Below are positions 51,945-63,060 of a stretch of DNA of 64,000 nucleotides, piece by piece. Under the pieces are notes generated by a model. The model was not told where the DNA came from. It searched no databases and worked only from the letters and a program-made list of their open reading frames with translations. Each line of letters begins with the position of its first letter. Position 1 is the first letter of the stretch. The stretch is taken from NCBI GenBank assembly GCA_022496205.1, contig WTXD01000017.1, positions 124,001 through 188,000 on the forward strand. Reading direction: 5' to 3'. The position numbers and the translations under genes are program-made. The stretch comes from Gloeopeniophorella convolvens. Taxonomy: Eukaryota > Basidiomycota > Agaricomycetes > Russulales.

Positions 51945-53600
51945 GAAGCCTCTCCGTCGCGCCTCGTAGGCTCTCCTTGATCTCCCTGTGGTTCAAGATA
52001 TTATCATCAGAGCCGTGGATTGGAGTTGTTCATTACCTCGCCGGCTGGGTCGCCCCGCTGCCAAGGCATGTACTCGACCTCCACAGGGCGGCCGGTGGCC
52101 GCACGTGCCGAAATAAAACCGCTGAGCACTGGAGGGATCTCGTGCGTGTAAAGCGCTTCAAGGTCGTCCGGATCACCGAGGTGATAGCCAATGACGCGCA
52201 AGTGGGGGACCAGGTCGGGCTCAGCACCAAGGTCGGGTAACGCCATGCCAATCTGGGCAATCGGGAACGTGTCGGTGCCGACGTCCAATCGTGTGATCCC
52301 GCTGAAGGTCGACAGCAGGGCTTCCCAGTTGTGGTCGCCGTCGGGATACTTCGCGAACTCCGGATCGTCCACATCGGGGACGTCTTCCCGAATCGATAGG
52401 CGTTGTACAGCGGAAAGCGCAGGTGCTACTTCGTCGCACAGCTCGCTGAAGTACCATGCCATGATTGTGCCGCCCTCCAGTGGTCCCAGGGCTACAATCT
52501 GGATGCTTCGGTAGTCAGGAGAGGAAGGAAGTCCGACATGAGCGTCGAGGGTTACGTCTGTGCTATCGATAAGGATGGACGCGGTAGTGGGCCTGAGGTC
52601 TCGCCAGCCAGAGGAAAAACGGGTGAGGAACTCCGAACGGTGCCATTCGTGTTTGATCGTATACTTGAAGGACCGCAAGTTTGGCGTTTCGATTCGGGCC
52701 AATAATACGTCGATGCTGCTGAACCACCCATCAAAAGAAAAGGAGAGCGCTGGGAGGATGATGGGCGGACCAGCAGGCCGCAAGTTCGGTGGAAGGTCAT
52801 TTCGGTGATCGAATGACACGGACAGGCGTTCTAGCAGAGGCATCGTTTGTAGGTGCTCGACGAGTTCGTCCGGGAAGAGTCGTGTGTTTCGAAGTCTTGG
52901 AGCCCCTCGCGGAACTCGAGTTCGACAAGATTTGGAGCATGAAATAGAGGGCACAGGACACCCCATAATCGCAGAGATCGGAGTTGGGGCGTGCCTTCGG
53001 AAAGAAATGATCCGGGAAGTTCTGTATCGTATTCGGACCAGAGATGGAGTGTTTCGAGTCTTGGAGCGGCGTTGAATACGTGCGAAGGAATCCCGGCGGC
53101 CACTAGGCCGTGAAGCCCCCTCAACAAAGTACCTCTACCGGGGTGGATGAGCACATTGACCGCTCGGTTGATATGCGCAAATGCCAGTAGTGCACCATGC
53201 ACCCTCGCCTCCCATTCCTCTTCGTCCAAGTCATCGGAGATCCCCCCGCATAAGCGAAGTACTCTTTGGTTTCGCGCCGGTAGTCGATGGTGAGTGGGAG
53301 CGGGGGCGAGTAGTGCAGCATGTCCGACACGATAGGCCATCTTTGATGACAGCGAAGCTGCAACCTCAATCGCTCTGGGAACCCAAGGAGAACCTGTCTC
53401 CAGCGGCGACAAACATGGGCTAGCGCGTACCACAGCCATGGCTCGTTCCAAAACTTTCCTTGATGAGCTGCCAGTCGTTAGTAGTCGAATACTTCAAGGA
53501 GAACTACGTCGGGGAAAACGTCGATAGTGGCTCTTCCTTTACCATGACACGTCAGAAGTTGCGGTAAGGTGACCGGAGACTGGACGTTGTCGTACCATCT
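51945..53600 (-). pseudogene. F-box/LRR-type protein pseudogene (G1)
   Basis: This is a close copy of G2. The F-box region reads IDVFPDVVLLEVFDY, then a TAA stop (G2 has FDCYRMAV), then AAHQGKFWNEPWLWYALAHV. A frameshift follows near 53250, before GGISDDLDEEEWEARVHGAL. Another near 52920 moves to RLFPDELVEHLQTMPLLERL. The last open block (52966-52007) runs LPALSFSFDGWFSSIDVLLA to YMPWQRGDPAGEVMNNSNPR and then stops early relative to G2. At least one stop and two frameshifts make it a pseudogene. The LRR-like part is well preserved, so the loss is fairly recent. Confidence 0.85.
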
Positions 53601-54169
53601 ATAGGAATTTTGCCAGAGCAGTTAAGCATCCTCAGAGCTGAGGAGAAGAATCCTGTGATGGCACTTGATCAATAGCCTGAAAAGAGCACAGCTCTGCGGC
53701 CCAAGTCGCCACGACGTTCGAAGAGCAGTTCCGAAGTGTTTAACCGTACGGCCCCTACGCGGCGTACGCCGGACTCCGGCGTTCGTTGAGCCGGCAGTAT
53801 TATGACTAATAATTACATAATAACACAGTGAATCGCGATCCTGAGGAGCGCTGTCTGCACCAAGTCTCCACGACGAAAACGACGAGTGACACGCATACGC
53901 AATTGAGCTGCTGCGGGTGCGCATCAGGGACGGCACTCTGTGCAGCGGCATGGGCACGCTCTTCCGCCGCGGCGCCGTTGGTGAGGGTGATGGAAACACG
54001 GGCAATTGCTGGTCTTAACATGGAATGCAGGAGACGGCAGACGGAGGCGGTTGACAAACGCGGTCGTGCGTCGTTGACTGCGACAAATAGTCACAAAGTG
54101 ACGTACGCTCAGCGCTGCGGCGATCGTCACCCTCTGGCTACTCCCAGCCCTATGATCTAGTCCATCGCA
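53601..54169. other. intergenic, upstream of the H2B remnant
   Basis: No gene was recognised. The right part probably derives from a histone promoter region, since the H2B remnant starts at 54170. Confidence 0.4.
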
Positions 54170-54425
54170 ATGGCCCTCAAACCCGCTTCTACTGCTGGAA
54201 AGGCACCTGCTTCGACCGCCACCACCTACAAGGCGCCAGACAAGACCAACGAGGGCTCGAAGATAGCCGCGGCTACGGGCGACGACACCAGGACGAAGCA
54301 TCGTAAGATCCGCAAGGAGACCTACTCTTCTTACATCTACAAGGGTGCGTGACTCGATGACATCAAGCCAGAGTCGAGACGGTTGACACCTTTTCAGTAC
54401 TCAAGCGGGTGCATCCTGACACTGG
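54170..54425 (+). pseudogene. histone H2B 5' remnant
   Basis: The frame starts MALKPASTAGKAPASTATTY and continues to HRKIRKETYSSYIYK. An intron (54345-54397, GTGCGT..TTTTCAG) follows, then VLKRVHPDTG. This is the start of H2B through the first helix, with the intron kept, so it arose from DNA duplication, not from mRNA. The N-terminal tail has lost several lysines. The copy stops at about 54425, exactly where peroxidase sequence begins in the same orientation. The histone fold is absent, so no functional H2B can be made. Confidence 0.88.
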
Positions 54426-54740
54426 ATGAGCTATTTCCAGAGCGCGATGAAGACACTCTCGCTCCTTGGATAAGATGCGGCTTCATTGATCGGTTGCTCC
54501 GACGCCGTGCCGGTACCCCCGCAATCCCACCTGAGAATGCTGAATCGTTCTTCCCTACCGGCCGGATGCGTGATGACGTTGAGCAATTGGTGAGCATGTC
54601 GTCATTGGTTTCCGTGCTATGAGCTGACAAGATACAGTGCGCAACCGCACCCCACCGGAGATCTCGACCCAGACTGGTCCAACTAAGACCATCCTTTTTT
54701 TCGAATCCATTAACGTGCACCTCGGCGTACGGAACCTCAT
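54426..54740 (+). pseudogene. class II peroxidase 3' fragment (P3) joined to H2B remnant
   Basis: From about 54426 the sequence matches the second half of exon 6 of peroxidase P4 ([12 protein letters not shown] region, then AIPPENAESFFPTGR). The intron and the last large exon with TGCGCAACCGCACCCC follow. The P4-like 3' flank continues to about 54740. It is on plus, opposite to P4, and its frame is shifted near the junction. The unit is a chimera: H2B promoter and 5' part, then peroxidase tail. Confidence 0.8.
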
Positions 54741-55251
54741 GTGGCACGGTTAGCCATCCCATTCTCGCAATTTAATACATTTTTCCCCGTCCAATTATCC
54801 TTCCATTCATCTCGCTCCCCCAACCCCGCGCGTTGTGGGCTGTGTTTTCAGGCTGGCGTCGCGTATCGCTATTGCTGCATTGTCGTTGTTGGGCGAATGA
54901 GTAAGCAAGTGATTGTCTGCGCGTTGTCGATGTCGGGATTGTCGGGTGGCGCGCGTATGAGCAGTGCGCTGCCAGCAATACAAGGATCGTGTGATGAATG
55001 ACTCCGTGGCCATCCTCAATGTTGGTTTCGTTGTCGGTGCTAGCACCTTGTGCTGCCTCACGCGCACCCGTTATGCCAGCGGCACCGTCGGCAATCACTC
55101 GTAGTACCCACCATCTACGCAGTGCATATGCTGTTTAAGCACGCCTCTCCCGTCCTCCGCCCTTCCCCCAATTACCTCCCGCCCCACCTACGCGCCCCAC
55201 TCAAGATCTCAAGATCTCACCACCCACCCGCATCCATCAAACGAACAAATA
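54741..55251. other. intergenic, upstream of the H2A remnant
   Basis: A 37-codon plus frame at about 54991 (MNDSVAILNVGFVVGASTLC) has a hydrophobic stretch but no family. The last 100 bp are CT/CA-rich, as in fungal histone promoters. Confidence 0.4.
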
Positions 55252-55443
55252 ATGTCCGGCAAGGACGGAAAATCCGGCGGGTCTGCCTTTAGTAAGGCCT
55301 CTCCCAGCGACGCACAGGCGCAGTCGCATTCGGCAAAGGCTGGTCTCCAGTTCCCCGTCGGTCATGTGCACTGTCTTCTCAAGCGAGGTAATACGCGTAG
55401 CGCGTTGGCGCTGGCGCGCCAGACGTGTATTTGGCTTGCACCA
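55252..55443 (+). pseudogene. histone H2A (H2A.Z-like) 5' remnant
   Basis: It starts MSGKDGKSGGSAFSKASPSD and continues SHSAKAGLQFPVGHVHCLLK, clearly the H2A N-terminus. HSAKAGLQFPVGRVHRLL fits H2A.Z better than canonical H2A. Two arginines of the normal VGRVHRLL are changed to His and Cys, both explained by C-to-T transitions. Past KRG, a one-base deletion and a CAG-to-TAG change break NYAQRVGAGAP, which is still readable at the DNA level to about 55443. The rest of the gene is missing; peroxidase pseudogene P5 follows on the opposite strand. Confidence 0.85.
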
Positions 55444-55479
55444 GACATTGCAGTGCGTTCTGACTTGCGCTTCAGTTTA

Positions 55480-56390
<911 letters not shown>

Positions 56391-56932
56391 CCATCGATGA
56401 TACCGTCAAAAACGGGAAGGAAGAGCAAGCCGCAAATCTGGGAATGAATTAGACTATGAAGTAGGTGAGTCATATTGATACTGTGGAAACGGACGGCTTG
56501 ATTCAGGCCTTTGACGCTGAGACCAGACGAGCGGGGGAGGGTCAAACGTCTCGAGACACGTTCCGGCCACAAACATATGGGAACATACTGCCCTGAATGG
56601 ACCTGGAAAAGTTCTAGTAGATATGCAACAGAAATATCATCATGGAACCATATGTTGAGATCCAGAGCCAAGGTCGACACAACGTGGTGTCGAGGTTGTC
56701 GTTTGACAATCCTACGAGGCACGGGGCAGCTGGTGTCAATCCGTGCTTAAGTTGGGGTCCCAAGTGCTGTATCGCCGCGGGTGCCACATTCATATATCAC
56801 CGCCGGATCATAGGGCACGCATGGCGGTAGTAAACAGGTCCGAGAATGCGGTCTCGTGGCACTGTGAGAGACGAGGTTAGACACGAGCCTCAACCTAAAC
56901 GAATATGCATGCCGACGACATCGCCAACGTAG
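56391..56932. other. spacer, duplicate of 51.4-51.9 kb
   Basis: This holds the diverged copy of the P4/G1 spacer. No gene is supported. Confidence 0.55.
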
Positions 56933-57352
56933 CTATGCTAGAAGCTTATGAAGCCTCTTCGTCACGCCTCGTAGGCTCCTCTTGATCTCCCTGTGGGTCA
57001 AAATATCAGCATCAGGACGTGGATTGGAGTTGCTTATTACCTCTCCGGTCGAGTCGCCCCGCTGCCAAGGCACGTACTCGACCTCCACAGGGCGACCGAT
57101 GGCCGCACGCGCCGAAACGAACCCGCCGAGCACTGGAGGGATCTCGTGCGTGTATGGTGCGTCAGGATCGTCCGGGTCGCCGAGGCGGTAGCTGACAACG
57201 CGGAGGTTGGGAACCAGATCCGGCTCGGCGCCAAGGTCGGGTAACCCAACGCCAATCTGGGCAATCGGGAACGTGTCGGCGCCGACGTCCAATCGTGTGA
57301 TCCCGCTGAAGGTCGACAGCAGGGCTTCCCAGTTGTGATCGCCGCCGGGGTA
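56933..57352 (-). pseudogene. F-box/LRR-type protein G2, C-terminal part (split by transposon)
   Basis: This is the C-terminal 139 or so residues of G2: GGDHNWEALLSTFSGITRLD, then FPIAQIGVGLPDLGAEPDL and RPVEVEYVPWQRGD, ending KRLHKLLA and a stop at 56933. It is separated from the N-terminal part (60991-62291) by a 3.64-kb transposon. Joining 57350 to 60991 restores ...EDAVYPGGDHNW in frame. No other defect was found in this part. Confidence 0.88.
57351..57352. repeat. TA target-site duplication, left
   Basis: TA directly precedes the CTACGCCC end of the pogo-like element. The matching TA is at 60991-60992. Confidence 0.8.
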
Positions 57353-60300
57353 CTACGCCCGATCAGGAAGTGGACACAAATGTTCACTTCCTGGTCATCT
57401 TGGGTTTTTCCTCAATCAAATCTCTTGAGACTTTGCATATGTATTCCTTGATGTGTTTTCTATGTACCTATCAAGTTCTAGATTTATTTGTTGAGATATG
57501 AGCGTGCCAGAGCAAAGCCGAAGTCGAGCGAAAAGTGCCCGCAAGGAGTGCGCGCTTGTCACGGGTTGTCACACTTGCCGGGCTGCCGACTACTCACTCC
57601 GCACCAGGGAGATCGCAGATCCAATCTTATCATGGACTCGGGACCTGAGTCATACACACACAACACGCGCTCCCTTGATCTCACAACCCTGGTCATAAAG
57701 ACACGCATTCAGAGGACTGGCAGCTAGTATTAGGATTGCTTTATGTAGTATAAAAGTAATATAAACTAGTGATGATGTCAGAACGAAGAAGTAGATGGCC
57801 CAGGTGCAACAGGGGCGGGGAGCACTCTGGGCGTGCAGTCAACGCGCGCCACCTGTGCCGGTGTGAAATGCGACCCAAGGCTGCTGCTCGCGTGCGGGGT
57901 GCTGGTGCTTGGGATGGGGACAATGTCTATGGAAAGTTCTTTTTTGGTGAGGAGGAAAGAAAACCGGGGGGAGGCGCGGAGCGGCTTGTTCTCAGGGAGG
58001 AGGAGGTAGGACTTGATGCGCTTTGCAAGGACAGTGCAGCTGCCCCCTTCGCTCAGGCTGAGGGACCAGGCGATATTGCGGAGGTCTTGAAGCTTCTGCT
58101 TGTCGAGCTTGCCACTTGGGAAGGTGATCCCATCTCGTCCCTTCTCGATGCGAAGCGCGGCAGCCATTGCAGCCTCGACGGTGCGTTTTTCTTTGCGCAC
58201 CTCCTCCTTCTCCTCCTTCTCCTTCCGACGCTCCCTCTGCTCAGCCGCGAGCTGCCTTCCAGTAATACCAGAGGCTATCCGGGACTCAACCGGAAGCGTG
58301 CGTGAGCGGCTCTTGTTGGCGGCTTTGCTGTACGTCTTCTCCTGCTGCCGAGAGAACTCATGCCCAAGGAGCATGCTGAATGTCTCGGAGCGGTCCCTTT
58401 GGGATCTTGTGACCAGGAGCTGGTTCCTATAGTCATCGCATCTAGCTTTGACCTGCATGTAGGCCTCCTTCCAGTGGGCCACGGTGTTGTTGTTGGGGTC
58501 AGGCTCGCCAGGACTGGGTTGGATGGGGGCATCGAGTAAACGGCTTGGGAAGACACGGGACATGGGGTCTGGAGCAGGTGGAAGAGCGGCGGGTGCTGGA
58601 AGTGGAAGTGAAGAGATGGACTGGGATGTGGACGGTGTGGAAATATTTGTGTCGCGGCGGATAGACTCTAGGCGGGAGGAAATGCGAGACCGGAGGATCT
58701 CCGCGGGAACCGGGTCCGGATTCGACTCGGATCCGGTGTCTCTTTCAGGTTCAGTGTGCACCTGATCTTGATGCGAGCGCGCTACACCCACATCGAGCCC
58801 CGAACCCTCAATCTGCAACGATGACAACTCGCCCCTTGCCTCAAGACCTTGCATGATACGATCTGTTATGCGAGAAATATCTGCCATCGTCAAGTCTGCG
58901 CCTTCATCCCATCTTTCTGCCACAAGTTCGTCTTCAATGTCTTCCTGATTATCAGTATGCAGTAGGTTACTGGCATCATCTCGGTCCAAATCCCATGTTG
59001 GAAATGATTCGGGAAGAGATAGATTGGTGGAGGTATTAGTGCTTGGGGCATAATCAGCTGCAGTGAAGGTATCAGGTGCGCATGCACAGAACCCATCGCT
59101 ACTTATTATGATTCCTGATTTTGTCCAGGCGCCACAGATTGTCTTGACTTGAAACGCAGCGTCGCGTGCTGCTAGGTAGACCAAAACGACGTGATTGATT
59201 CCCAGGTGCGTTCCAGTTTTCTCCCAATATATGTCAGCCCCGGAATTCCAGTGACGCTTCAAGGGTCCAAACGCCCCAACATCACAAGGCTGAAGGCGAT
59301 GCGTCGTATGTGGAGGCAGCAAGATGCATAGCACCCCCTTCGCATCGGCCAGATCAAGGACTTCCGATGTCACATGGGAGCTGTGCCCATCGTAGATCAA
59401 TACAACGGGTTTAGACACGTCGCCATTAGCTTGCACATGCATCTTTGCTTGCAGGATGAAGTTGTGCTCAAACCAGTAAGCACAGATATCGTTATTCGTC
59501 CAGCCATTTTCTGAAGTTGCAACCCTGTAAGTACAACACACATGCGTCAGCTCAGTGCGCACTACACAGTCTGATACATTGACACTTACAGGACTTCAGG
59601 ATCTTCGTTGTACCAATCTGGGGAGTGGTTTACACCCGCAAAGACAAAACATGGCTTAACGGGTGCCGTGCCATCGGCGCAAACGGTCTCAAGGACCGTT
59701 ACGAGCTCCAGATCTTCTTTCTTGATGCGGTACTTGGTCTTGTCACTTGCTGCAAAGAAATATGACTTCCCGTTTTTAGCCCGGCTGCCAATCTGGATCC
59801 CGATCTCGTCAAAGTTGAATACATTCGATGGCGGGATTTGCTGCATGAACACCTCGGACAGCGAGCTAAAGTAACCCTTCACTGTAGGTTCATTGAATGC
59901 TCTGCAAACAGCCAGAGTAAGACCGGGGTCGCACGCGCGCATGCATAACTCACTGTGCACGCTTGTGATCAAGCCCATTGCCCTTTGAGGTCCGAATTTC
60001 ATCGGTATGTCTTTGCTTAAACCGTTTGATCCAACTTTGACCAACGCTTCCTCCGGACAGCTCAACGACGCGTTCCCGAATGTCCCTACGGTCCATGGGA
60101 TGGCCAGCGAAACCACGGTGTTGAGCCCATTCGACAAGTGATTCCTCCTGCACCGTGGAAAGAAGTCGCTCAGATTCGTGAGCCTTCACGCGTTCATTTG
60201 TATTCCCAAGGAACCTGTTTCGGAGGGTAGAGTATGGGATCCCTACAACCCTTGCAGCCTCCGAGACAGTCTTGTAAGTGCCATCTTTGACGCCCTCAAT

Positions 60301-60990
60301 GCCACGCTGAATTAGTGACTCCCGGAGCGCTTTGGCATCCGCAGGCCCGGTTTTGGATTTTGTAGTCCTCGAGGTTTTGCTGCGCATCCAGAAATGAAGG
60401 AATAGGTTGTTCCGATTGTGTATAGATAAGTTATAAAGGAGTGAAGGTATCGGACAGCCAGGAGACTCAGTATGACGAGGAATGCTTGACGACTCGAGCA
60501 CGCGTGCCGCAACACATCGAAACCGCTGTACGGGCGCTCCGGTGGTGTCTTGCCGCTGATAAGATACGGTACGACTTGATCATCAAGATCTTGAATCAGA
60601 CGGAGCTTGAATCTCCTCTGTCACGCTTAGAGCCCCTCCGGAGGGAAAGCTCTCGCAGATGGTGTTCTACCCATGTGAATGATACAAAACTCGGGGATGT
60701 AGTAGATATGTATAAGTGTGTTGTGGATACCAAGTTTCATGGCATACAAGCTATTTTTTCCCCTGTTCCTGGCAGATTGGCAGCTGTCCACATCAGTATC
60801 TCAGAAGTACCGATTTCTCTAGCATCATCCAGCAGCTCAATCGGCTTCAAACTTTGCAAGCATGTAGAATGTATCTATGTATTCGTTGAATAAAAATATC
60901 AACAAGTTCTATGCAGCCATTGTTGCGCGCGGAGTCGATCTTTTCAAAATGTTCACTTCCTGGTCCTGTCCACTTCCTGATCCGGCGTAG
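57353..60990 (-). mobile_element. complete Tigger/pogo-like DNA transposon, 3638 bp
   Basis: The terminal inverted repeats read CTACGCCCGATCAGGAAGTG (left) and CTACGCCGGATCAGGAAGTG (right, reversed), about 24 bp with one mismatch in the first 20. They are flanked by TA on both sides. The single gene inside (57778-60387, minus) encodes an intact transposase of the Tigger/pogo group (Tc1/mariner superfamily), in which TA duplications are the rule. The motif AGGAAGTG recurs just inside both ends, inverted at the left and direct at the right, and is a likely transposase-binding site. Near-identical ends and an intact gene suggest a recent, possibly still active insertion. Confidence 0.93.
57778..60387 (-). 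CDS. Tigger/pogo-type transposase (DDE_1), 830 aa, intact
   Basis: This enzyme cuts and reinserts the element. The exons are 60387-59954, 59901-59590 and 59524-57778, 2493 nt in frame. The N-terminal psq-like helix-turn-helix is TVSEAARVVGIPYSTLRNRF. The CENP-B-type second HTH has LVEWAQHRGFAGHPMDRRDI and WIKRFKQRH. The catalytic triad is Asp-Asp-Asp: FNFDEIGIQIG, VLIYDGHSSHVT and LQPCDVGAFGPLK, as in Tigger/pogo. A long C-terminal extension includes a basic, Glu/Lys-rich coiled coil (EQRERRKEKEEKEEVRKEKR). It is followed by a segment resembling a SAP motif (LDKQKLQDLRNIAWSLSLSE, then LAKRIKSYLL). ATG 60387 was chosen because it begins the basic MRSKTSRTTKSK. A CTG or upstream ATG is possible. 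Confidence 0.92.
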
Positions 60991-60992
60991 TA
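60991..60992. repeat. TA target-site duplication, right
   Basis: This directly follows the right end of the pogo-like element and pairs with 57351-57352. Confidence 0.8.
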
Positions 60993-62291
60993 CACCGCGT
61001 CTTCCAGGTCGTCCACATCAGGGACGTCTTCCCGAATTGATAGGTGTTGCACAGCGGAAAGCGCAGATGCCATTTCGCCGCAAAGCTCGCTGAAGTACCA
61101 CACAACGACCGTTTCGATGCCGTCTGGTGGGCCCATAGCTATGATCTGGATGCTTCGGTAGTCAGGAGAAGAGGGAAGTCCGACATGGGCGTCCAAAGTC
61201 ATGTCCGTGCTATCGATAAGGATGGACGCGGTGGTGGGCTTGAGGTCCCGCCAGCCGGATGAAAAACGGGTGAGGAAATCCGAAAAGTGTCGATCTCTGA
61301 GAGTATACTTGAAGGACCGCAGATTTGGCGCTTCGATTCTGGACAATAGCACGTCGATACCGCCATACCAACCTTTGAAAGAAAAGGAAGAGAGTGCTGG
61401 GAGGGTGATGAGTGGTTTGGCAGGTTGCAAGTTCGGTGGATAGTTATTTCGGCGAATAAATGTCATGGACAGGCGTTCCAGCAGAGGCATCGTTTGCAGA
61501 TGCTCGACGAGTTCGTCCGGGAAGCATCGTGTGATCACGACGTCTTGAGGGTGTTCGTGGAACTCTAGTTCGACGAGGTTTGGAGCATGGAATAGAGGGC
61601 ACAGGACGCCACATAATTCAAGAGATCGGAGTTGGGGTGCGCCTTGGAAAAGAAATGATTCCGGAAGTTCTGTGTCAAACGTGGACCAGAGATGGAGCGT
61701 TTCGAGTCTTGGAGCGGCGTTGAATACATGGGAAGGGATTCCGGCGGCCACCAGGCTGTGAAGCTGCCCCAACGGGACACCTCTACCGGGGCGGATGAGC
61801 ACGTTGACCGCTCGGCTGATGTGTGCAATTGCCAGTAGTGCACCATGCACCTTCGCTTGCCATTCCTCCTCGGCCAAGTAGTCGGAAATCCACCCAGTAT
61901 AAGCAGGCCTGTTGCTGTCCTCATCGCTTTCGAGCTGGTAGTCGACGGTGAGTGGGAGCGGGAGCGAGTGATCCAGCATATCCGACACGACAGGCCATCC
62001 TTGATGACAACGAAGCTGCAACCTCAATCGCTCTGGGGACCCAAGGAGAACTTGTCTCCAGCGGCGACAAACGTGGGCTAGCGCGTACCACAGCCATGGC
62101 TCGTTCCAGAACTTCCCTTGATGAACCGCCATTCGATAGCAGTCGAATATTTCAAGGAGCACCTCGTCGGGGAAAACGTCGATGGTAGTTCTTCCTTTAC
62201 CGTGACACGTCAGAAGTTGCGGCAAGATGACCGGAGACTGGACATTGTCGTACCATTTACGGGAATCTTGCCAGAGTAGGTAACCATCCAC
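60991..62291 (-). pseudogene. F-box/LRR-type protein G2, N-terminal part (split by transposon)
   Basis: This is an open frame of about 434 codons up to the transposon. The F-box is IDVFPDEVLLEIFDCYRMAV, then WYALAHVCRRWRQVLLGSPE. The LRR-like part includes GIPSHVFNAAPRLETLHLWS, VLCPLFHAPNLVELEF and LPALSSFSFKGWYGGIDVLL. At the insertion, DVDDLEDAVY runs into the transposon end and soon reaches a stop. No ATG begins the frame at its 5' limit (the first codon is GTG at 62291), so a further 5' exon is likely upstream. Apart from the insertion there is no defect, unlike G0 and G1. An SCF ubiquitin-ligase substrate receptor role is inferred from the F-box. Confidence 0.88.
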
Positions 62292-62664
62292 AACTCTGAA
62301 GAGAAGGATCTAGCAACAGACGAAGAGCCCAGCTCTGCTGCCCAAGTCCAAGTCAGCGTTCACGTTCCGAGACGAGTTTGAGGGCCCAGCAGTCCAGCGC
62401 TTCCGTTGCAACGGATACAGCAGCCGGAAATTGCCGGTTGCGTGCCTGGACTCTTCGGAGCCGGTGGCTCTGTCAGAGCGCATTGAACGCAGCGTACGAC
62501 TATAGGCCACAATTGCTCCTTGCCAAAAGACATGGGATGCTTATCGCTACAATATGGAGGCTCTGTACCAAATGGAATAGCAGGAAGAAGTGACAATTCC
62601 TGAGCGGCTCTATGTAGAGTTGCGCTCATCGTGGCTATATAAAGACAAGAACCTCGTTGTCGCG
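62292..62664. other. upstream region of G2
   Basis: This may contain the missing first exon of G2; I could not identify it. No other feature was seen. Confidence 0.4.
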
Positions 62665-63060
62665 TCATACCTTCTCCGCGAGGCTCCGGCGCTTCTTCGA
62701 ATATTGCTTCAAATGGGCTCCCCGTGCGGCTAGAGAGAACGTGCCATTCGAGAGGGCAAATCCCTCTGAGCGGAGATCATGGACGCCCTGTTTGATTCGC
62801 TCGAGCTCCCCACACATTTCTTGCGCTTGTCTTAAGAGTTCATCGCACTCGCAGAGCTGCTTCTCCATTGATGCGAACATCTGAGTTGAACTCTTACTGC
62901 ATGCTGCGTCGTCTTCGAAGTACGTCGGCGGGTCGTCATAACCTGATTGAGACGCGTCACGCGTCATGAGTGAGCCCACGGACACGGCGCAAGTGTCACT
63001 GCAACGACGTAGCATACCTCCCATCCCATTGATGCGACCTTCGGAGGTCGTGGCGTCCAT
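62665..63060 (-). CDS. hypothetical small coiled-coil protein (131 aa)
   Basis: This is a single open frame with an ATG at 63060 (MDATTSEGRINGMGGMLRRC). Residues about 60-105 form a helical, heptad-like stretch (FASMEKQLCECDELLRQAQE, CGELERIKQGVHDLR). The C-terminus is basic (KQYSKKRRSLAEKV). There is no signal peptide or membrane span. I do not recognise a family. It resembles CC1 in size and general build, but I see no convincing alignment. Confidence 0.45.
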   Translation of the reverse strand: MDATTSEGRINGMGGMLRRCSDTCAVSVGSLMTRDASQSGYDDPPTYFEDDAACSKSSTQMFASMEKQLCECDELLRQAQEMCGELERIKQGVHDLRSEGFALSNGTFSLAARGAHLKQYSKKRRSLAEKV

